Shown here one piece after another: positions 57,722 through 64,000 of a stretch of DNA of 64,000 nucleotides. The first letter of the stretch is position 1; each line of letters starts with the position of its first letter. The DNA is from Taenia hydatigena (taxonomy: Eukaryota; Platyhelminthes; Cestoda; Cyclophyllidea; Taeniidae): positions 1 through 64,000 of the forward strand of contig JADWOT020001156.1 in the NCBI GenBank assembly GCA_036345935.2, read 5' to 3'. Made by a program: the position numbers and the translations under genes. The notes under the pieces are model-generated. The model had not been told where the DNA came from and did not search any database. It was given only the letters and a program-made list of their open reading frames with translations.

Positions 57722-57931
57722 CACGCATTAATTAACGTACGCCTACACATCAAGCTCGGTTACCCACCAGGTCTCGCTGGAGCAGGGATAACCGGCCCCA
57801 CACAATTTCTCGCTGGACATGCTAGTGACGTATCATGCCATAATCTCCACATTATTGAGCCGAACCCTCACAGATGTTTTGTCCCAAAGCCCAAAGGATT
57901 GTTTAAGCATAACTGTACGTCACTCGAATAG
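57722..57931 (+). CDS. Unrecognised 69-codon open frame
   Basis: The frame opens after a stop and runs to TAG at 57929-57931. A donor-like GTACGT at 57915 could end an exon in phase 1. The peptide is Gly/Pro/His-rich (LGYPPGLAGAGITGPTQF, then HNLHIIEPNPHRCFVPKPKG), unlike the surrounding AT-rich noise, and has a clear local rise in GC. It has no ATG, so it is an internal exon or a relic. No family is recognised. Confidence 0.35.
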   Translation, partial: HALINVRLHIKLGYPPGLAGAGITGPTQFLAGHASDVSCHNLHIIEPNPHRCFVPKPKGLFKHNCTSLE

Positions 57932-59527
57932 GTTTCATTTGGACGGATTGTCTTTTCGGAAAAGGTAATATTGCATGGTATGGTTTTAACAAGAATAACA
58001 GTGTTCCTGCTGCATGTGAATGAAACACGCTTTGTAAGTATAATTAGTCATATTAAACCAGGAGAGACTTTGTCATGTGCATTTAAGTTTAAGGGATAAA
58101 GGGAGTGTGCTGTTACATCGGTGGCCAAGCTGGTGAAACCAAAAGGCACTATATTGAGGTAACTATCACAGTGGTTGCATGCCATTACTGTAATAGCAAA
58201 ACTTACAGATTTTTAGCCCTGACAATTTTAATTCAAAGCCATGGGTACGTAACCTTCTTCATGCTAAAACTATCTACGGTATGGTGACTAATTGTAAAAT
58301 TCTGTTATTATGAAATTTGTCGCAATCATATTTAGTGCGATCCCCAATCTAACAGGTGCAATATGGTAGGCAATAGGTATGTGGATTCCCGATTTGTGCC
58401 AAATCGTTTTGCTAACTGCAGCTGAGGATCGGCATTAGTTTCATCTGCGTTCTCTACGCGTTAATGAGATATAAATAATTAGCATATGGGCATGAAAGAT
58501 AAACATTTAATTTACGCAAATTCAGTCGTTTACAAGCTAAAGAACAAAAAATCTAAAGCAAAGGCCCCTAATAAAGCACAAAAGTTAATATCACCACTTT
58601 CATACAACAGCAGGAACCATCTGCTAGTTTGTGGTCACATTCGCCATCTAGGCTTACACTTGAATAAAGTTTATGCTTACCAGCATGCTAAGCCAGAATA
58701 AGGCAGATCACTGGAATTTAATTGGAAGGTTTTCAACTCGATTGGACTGCCAAAATAGTTACTTGTGCCTCCCAAATGTCTCAACCGCGTCAAATGCTTT
58801 TTTGCTAACATGCGCTAAATACTTCCATATCCACGAACAGAGATGATTTTAATGGTTGCCACTTACAAAGCAGCGCTGGAAGTTCAGCAGTGTACTCCGC
58901 ATTGCAGTCTAAAAGGATCTAGGTGTGTGACCCGTGGAATGGGAACAATGAATGGTATATACCTATAAAAATTCAAGCGGTTTAAGTGAACAAACTTTTG
59001 GGATAACTAGAGCATATAAGTGCTAAATTGAAGTTTCTGGTCGTAATTTTTGACGAATGCCTGCGGACTTATCTTGCCGTCGCGTCTAAAGCAAGAATGG
59101 AGCCTCTGGAGACATTTTGTTGCTGAACAACCATTAAGACCTCTTTTTTTAGGTTTTAACTGTCGAAAATCGAGATCAATTTTCATTCGAGCCTCTTTTC
59201 TGATCGCCCTTTGCATGCTAAACACAGACTGATTTTTCTAGTACATTTTGATGCGTTTTGCGCGATGTCTGATTTTATGGATTTTTGTAAATACTTGCAG
59301 TTTTAAAAATGGATCTTATTATTAAGCGCAGCACTTTTGTATTTGCTTACGTACGGCTTTTAGCGTTTTTACTACATTTAAAATTTGCTTGTTAACTCAG
59401 CGCTTTTGACAAATCGCTTTGATAGTGCAGAACCAATTGCAACACTTAACCATGTTGGCCAATAATATCTAATTTCGTCTATCGAAAGGTGTAAAGTATT
59501 TATTTGTTTTATTTTACATGGCAGCAG
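57932..59527. other. No firm gene
   Basis: A lysine-rich plus ORF at 58486-58701 and opposite-strand frames at 59007-59232 are open but have no motif or splice support. Confidence 0.35.
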
Positions 59528-59713
59528 GCTGGCTTGTTACCACCCGTGCGTAATAACGACTGCAAGTTTTGGCCATGCGAACATTTTGAAATTTGCTCCG
59601 GCATAATCAAGGGAAAAGCAGTGGATAACTCACTGGCAAACATAGAATGTCAAGGCAAAAGCATACCTTGCGGTTCTAAAATGTGCATCGTTAACCTTTA
59701 TTTTTCTCTCTGA
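59528..59713 (+). CDS. Possible Cys-rich terminal exon
   Basis: After an acceptor-like site (TTGTTTTATTTTACATGGCAGCAG) the frame is open for 61 codons to TGA. It has six cysteines with a patterned start (CKFWPCEHFEIC) and a later CQGKSIPCGSKMC, suggesting a small disulfide-bonded domain. I cannot place the family. Confidence 0.3.
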   Translation, partial: AGLLPPVRNNDCKFWPCEHFEICSGIIKGKAVDNSLANIECQGKSIPCGSKMCIVNLYFSL

Positions 59714-60845
59714 ACTACGTTTATGTTGTTTTTTGGGAGCGAAGTAATTGTTATTTGGATTGCTCATGACCCCCAGTTTATTCTAGAAACCGGCGCATCA
59801 TGTGGTATAAACTTTCAACTTATAAGTTGAGAACAAATTTTAACAGGAATTTTACATGCTTCTATTTGGACGATGGTAAACTCCTGGTAAGTCAATTGGT
59901 TTGGCGCAGGAAGATATTATAGTACAATGTGTCAGCGGCTCCCACATATTTTCCTTAAACCTTACCATTCTTCGTATGTGTGCATGATTTCGGAAAACAG
60001 TCCCCTCCTAAAGAACTTTGTGAATTGACCCTTATCGTTTTCTTGAAGTTCCATTATTAGAGCCCTAGCAAGTCACCCTCATGTTCAATACAACCTTGCA
60101 GAATACGATTAGTTCCACAAAATATTTTCTTAAACAAAGCGCATTGGATTTTATTCTTGCGTAAAAATGCGACATCGGATGTCGCACACCTGTTTGACCT
60201 TCTAAACGTGATGTGCAGCCTAACTATGCCTTATAATGCATGGTGGCAAATCGCCCTCCCTTATAGGAGATATTACCACTAGAACCCTCTATTTTGGTAC
60301 TTTTAGGATTTACTTATTTTGTTGTTTTGTTTGAAGCCTTTGTATTCACTAAATGCACCGAATAAATTATGCATATCATCCATAATATTAGAACTACATC
60401 AAGAACTAAAAGTTTTATGCTCTGAAGTGTGTTTTGCCCTAAAATTTGTGCCCTTTTGATGGGTACTCGGTTATGGCAAAAATGCCGGCAACAGCATTTT
60501 CAGTAGTGAATTTTAGCTGCGCATCAAGTCACGGCCTTAAATATTTTGATTGGTTGCAAACAGCGAAACAAGGTTGCTCTTTAAAGAGCACGTGAGTACT
60601 TTTTAGGCCAAATTTAATTCTCGAAATGGTGGATTTTATGAAACGTCAGGAGGTCATCTATGTTGAAACACATAAGGTAGACACGGGTTCGTGCCTAAGT
60701 GCGGTGGAAACCCCAAAATTACATCGGGCAATAATTTACTTAACTAGTTCTCTCACTTTTGACATCAACCGGTAATTGCTCAACTTGTCGTAGAGGTGAC
60801 ATCTTGCGTTTCGCTAACTTGGCATGAGCAGAGAGATGTACTCAC
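59714..60845. other. No firm gene; three short inverted repeats
   Basis: This AT-rich stretch has perfect short palindromes at 59815-59830 (TCAACTTATAAGTTGA) and 60576-60589 (GCTCTTTAAAGAGC) and a hairpin at 60168-60186 (TGCGACAT/ATGTCGCA). No exon is supported. Confidence 0.4.
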
Positions 60846-61184
60846 GAGGATGCAAAAGTGTCTGGCCGCGACCTGAGTAGCTTACAACCATCTGAGTCTT
60901 TGCAAAGGCATGATGGTTGGCCGTTCTCTGGCCTTATGTGACCTGAAATCACATTTTCTGACTCGGCAAAATGTGCCACGAGACGCAAAATTTTAATTCG
61001 CTGCGCTGCCTCACTCACAATCCTCTCTGACCTCATATAAACACGTACTGGTACCACCACGGTCACAAGTCTTAACAAGCGTGGCATAGCAGAGCCTAAT
61101 TTGATAAAAGTGCAGCTGTTAGACAGGACTTGAATTAAGGCTACCAATGTAAGCATCGACGTTAAGCTGAGTCTGCTCAAAGTC
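60846..61184 (-). CDS. 339-nt internal exon, helical-repeat-like, unknown product
   Basis: The acceptor (CACCTATGATTCTAG) and donor (CATCCTC/GTGAGT) bound exactly 113 codons' worth of sequence in one open frame. The peptide is leucine-rich and helical (SRLSLTSMLTLVALIQVLSN, then MPRLLRLVTVVVPVRVYMRS), followed by EAAQRIKILRLVAHFAESEN and a Cys-containing end. The pattern suits an ARM/HEAT-type solenoid, but that is inference from helix periodicity only. Neighbouring exons were not identified. Confidence 0.5.
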
Positions 61185-62281
61185 CTAGAATCATAGGTGC
61201 CTGATGTTTAGATTTTTCAGCGAGCAACTGTCAACTTCAGCTTTAAGATTAGACCTGTTGCGACCAACAAAAAGATGCAGGTAAACTGTGGCATCAGAGC
61301 CAATGGTAGAGTTTTAGGTAATATGTAAGATAAATCACTTTGGAGTAAGGTTCGTCCAGTTAGATAACATTCTTTTCTTCGCCGTCAATTTTCGCGCTGA
61401 TTTTACAGTAAATAGCCACTATAATACTAAATTTTACGACCAAATCAAGTCATTAGCGCTGGTTAAGGGTAAGTGCTGTAGGAGCTATTGTAATGAAATT
61501 TAGGACTTGAGACAACCAGGAGGAAAGTGTTCACTTCATTTTGAATAACCACATTAGGCAATAAACCTGCTTGATTGCATGCCTTACTGATCCCATTCAT
61601 TTTCAAGGCGTCATGGACAGGCTTCTATAGCAGGCTATTTATATGGATGCATACGTATGATACTAAGAAGAAGATCAAACTTATTCAAAATGGGCTCAAC
61701 ATGAAATTATATCATCGCAATTTAAACTTTTATCATGGTATATAAACTAAGATCAACAATCATGAGTTTGATCCTTATCAGGGCTCGAAGACCTCAAACA
61801 GTAGTGCTTGAAGTCATTATTATTTGTTTCACTGGGTTTAATTTTGTCCTCTCTGCAGAATTTCATTGCTTGAACTAACTGACATTGTGTTGTTTACATC
61901 TGGAATGCGTTTTATAACAAGTTTACGCCGCGGGGATATAGTGATAGGCTAGCGACACCGATTCTTCATCATTGCCCTTTTAATTCATGCCCTGTTAAAA
62001 CCGCTTAATCTGTAGAAAACGATTAAAATATTTTGTAAAAAGATTCTATTTAGCATGTTTTTAAATTAGGAGCCGTTAAAAGCCGATGGGACTTAGACAG
62101 CATTTTACACATTCACTTATGTGCGTGCTTGTCCAACGACGAATTGAAACAAGGATTATAGGTGAATTAAAGGTACTTCATGCATTTAAAACGGGAGGTA
62201 AAATTATTGGAATTTCTGATGAGAGGCTCGAATACTAGACATTCGCGCTACTAAGACGACGCATAACTTAATAAACTATTT
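61185..62281. other. No recognisable gene
   Basis: AT-rich, no supported exon; probably intron of the minus-strand gene or intergenic. Confidence 0.35.
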
Positions 62282-62430
62282 CATCACCACCAATTTCCTT
62301 CCTTCGCTCCGTTCCTCTCCGCTCGTTCTACTATTATCGATTTCCACGCATTTGGTTTTCACATTTCTTCTCCTCCACACCTCCCTCCCTAATTTTCGTA
62401 GCTGACCTCTCCTTTTCAATCAGGTGCTAT
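62282..62430. repeat. Pyrimidine-rich tract
   Basis: The plus strand is dominated by C and T (for example TTCCTTCCTTCGCTCCGTTC and CTCCTCCACACCTCCCTCCC). It lies directly before a short tandem repeat and may be a degenerate microsatellite. Confidence 0.5.
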
Positions 62431-62464
62431 TCTTTGCCGCAGTGAAACATGGAATGATGTAGTC

Positions 62465-62606
62465 GCATGAATACAATCGATACAACACAGGCCAACTCGC
62501 CGCTCTCGCAACGTCATCCTCAGTCACATGACTAAAATCGGCACACCACAGGCGGATTCTCCTCTCTTGCGACGTCAGTCTTATTCGCATGATTGCAATC
62601 GGCAAG
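62465..62606. repeat. Degenerate 60-61-bp tandem repeat, about 2.3 units
   Basis: Units begin at 62465 (GCATGA), 62526 (ACATGA) and 62586 (GCATGA, partial). Each continues with an AATCG block, then CACAGG and a TCGC/TTGC-ACGTCA block. Units are roughly three-quarters identical by eye. Confidence 0.7.
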
Positions 62607-63549
62607 TTTGTGTTAGTATGTATGATCTGTGACATCCTTTAACCTAACATATTATATGAAGCATAAGAGCCTCGTCCTTTTTTTGAAAGTAACTTTGATC
62701 AATGTTTATGGGCTACTCCAGAATTTGAGCCTGCTTTAAAATTGGTAGCCACCAGTTTTAAATTATAGATAGTTATAAAATTTTCGGAACCCAAATCTTA
62801 AAGGCCCTTAATGAGGAATGAAAGCTAACTGCACCACCTTGACGAAACATCAAAGGTCAACTGCGGAAAAGCAGTCTGATTAACCAGCCGCAATTATTGT
62901 ATTAGTGAGCTATCCACATCCAAATAGAGCTTAACTCTATGCAGCGCCTATAGAATGAAATGTTCGCATTTAGAATAGCAGCAATATTTGGCCATTATCT
63001 GGAAGTGGGAATGTCATACGAGCTATAATTAAAACTTGTCAACAAGGCCGAAGTGTTGAACTAGCCACTTTTGTTCCTAAAAGTTCAATTGCGTAACTTG
63101 AATTTATGCGTGCTTACAATAACATCTTTGGAAGATTAATGCGCAGTGACAATTTTAAATGTTTCATCCCTGTAAATTAGTGTTCAAAAATGGGAATCGT
63201 ACTGCCCAATAAGTATTTAAACAATTTTCTACGCTGCAAATGCACTCAACCTAGGCACGTAGTCTGTGGAATGTGCAGCCCTTTCCAAAATTGATGCGCT
63301 TAAGTAGTTTTGGGACGCCTTTATTAAAGAACACAAAGTAGGTTTTAAGATGCGACATTATGCATTAGGAAAAATGAGTGGTCGGTGTGCTACCTCCATT
63401 GGCATGGAAGAATTTATAGAGCAGGCAGATGATCGACCTTGAAAACAATATCGTTCCATCCTAAGTCAAAGGTGGTCAAAACACATCCACTCTGCTTTTA
63501 AAATAGACAAAGGGGAACATTTCTTAATTTTTTCGGCATTTCAATGCAG
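62607..63549. other. No recognisable gene
   Basis: AT-rich, with no supported exon up to the acceptor at 63549. Confidence 0.4.
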
Positions 63550-63801
63550 ATGAAGCAGTTAACTCAGGAAACATCTAGGTATCTTTCATGCATGATGTTT
63601 ATGGATTGTCGTCGTCAAAAAGTACCCAAATTTTGTTTAAGTTATAAGAAACTCTTCGTGGACAAGAAGTCCAATCATACAAATATTCTCTCTTATTTCA
63701 AAATTCGTTTGAGCTATATAATTTGGATTATAATAAGAAGCTATGTGCTTCAGGTCAAATTTTTCATTCTTGTGAATCTTGTCAAAATCACTGCCAATTA
63801 G
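63550..63801 (+). CDS. Possible exon near the window edge
   Basis: A strong acceptor (CTTAATTTTTTCGGCATTTCAATGCAG) is followed by an open frame beginning MKQLTQETSRYL. The first 30 codons look coding; the later part becomes Ile/Tyr-rich and is probably not translated. A donor could lie near GTACCC at 63620. No family is recognised. Confidence 0.3.
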   Translation: MKQLTQETSRYLSCMMFMDCRRQKVPKFCLSYKKLFVDKKSNHTNILSYFKIRLSYIIWIIIRSYVLQVKFFILVNLVKITAN

Positions 63802-64000
63802 TTAAGGTTTTTAAAACCATTACTTAGACATATATGTACTTAGTCTAGAGTTATTAACTTTGATAATAATCTTGCGTTGGCAATTTGCGTTTGTGGATTC
63901 CTGAATGCATTGCGGTTTCAGTCATGTTTCATTTTTATAACCAAACACATTAATGCATTGCACTTCGAGTTTCGTTTGGCTTGGGAACAAAGTTCAGAAT

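Noticed and set aside
1..64000. CRISPR arrays, bacterial operons, phage or plasmid modules, rRNA genes
   Set aside because: No repeat-spacer arrays, no long contiguous ORFs and no rRNA-like sequence were seen; the window is eukaryotic.

Overview
This is a eukaryotic nuclear window, most likely from an invertebrate animal; a flatworm is my best guess. It has no prokaryotic signals: no operons, no ribosome-binding sites and no ORF above about 150 codons. GC content is moderate (around 40%). Coding potential occurs as small exons (45 to 370 nt) bounded by GT..AG sites, often with short introns (50, 58, 73 and 95 nt). One intact nuclear tRNA gene, histone relics and tRNA-derived SINEs complete the picture. 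The flatworm guess is inference from intron size, base composition and repeat content, not from a diagnostic gene.

Layout. 0-4 kb: a SINE copy whose head derives from initiator tRNA-Met, then a near-identical 781-bp tandem duplication. 5.5-8.4 kb: an unrecognised ORF, then the 3' end of a CELF/Bruno-like RNA-binding protein gene whose last two exons encode a divergent third RRM. 10.9-15.7 kb: minus-strand candidate exons and a second copy of the same SINE. 15.7-19.2 kb: nothing recognisable. 19.8-21.1 kb: a histone H2B pseudogene (plus) and an H2A pseudogene (minus), tail to tail. 22.6-24.2 kb: two plus-strand candidate exons. 26.65 kb: tRNA-Arg(CCG). 27-33 kb: almost empty. 33.4-34.5 kb: a GC-rich island with unrecognised ORFs. 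35.7-37.0 kb: a heavily decayed Ty3/gypsy-like pol relic on the minus strand.

38.2-43.5 kb is the most unusual part. The minus strand carries coding-like frames almost continuously, many broken by stops and frameshifts. They include two tandem diverged copies of an unrecognised protein that starts M-x-x-S-Q-x-x-L-F and carries a zinc-ribbon-like CxxC pair. I cannot name the family; a decayed mobile or virus-derived insertion is one reading.

43.7-64 kb is the gene-rich part. It holds a minus-strand multi-exon gene (44.5-46.6 kb), a plus-strand gene with phase-consistent splicing (48.5-49.2 kb, possibly to 50.1 kb), a minus-strand gene (50.3-50.7 kb), a plus-strand C2H2 zinc-finger gene with one finger per exon (54.2-54.7 kb), a minus-strand gene ending tail to tail with it (55.5-56.1 kb), and a 339-nt helical-looking minus-strand exon (60.8-61.2 kb). 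Most gene products are unrecognised. Exon models were read by eye from splice signals and reading-frame continuity, so boundaries are hypotheses unless stated otherwise.
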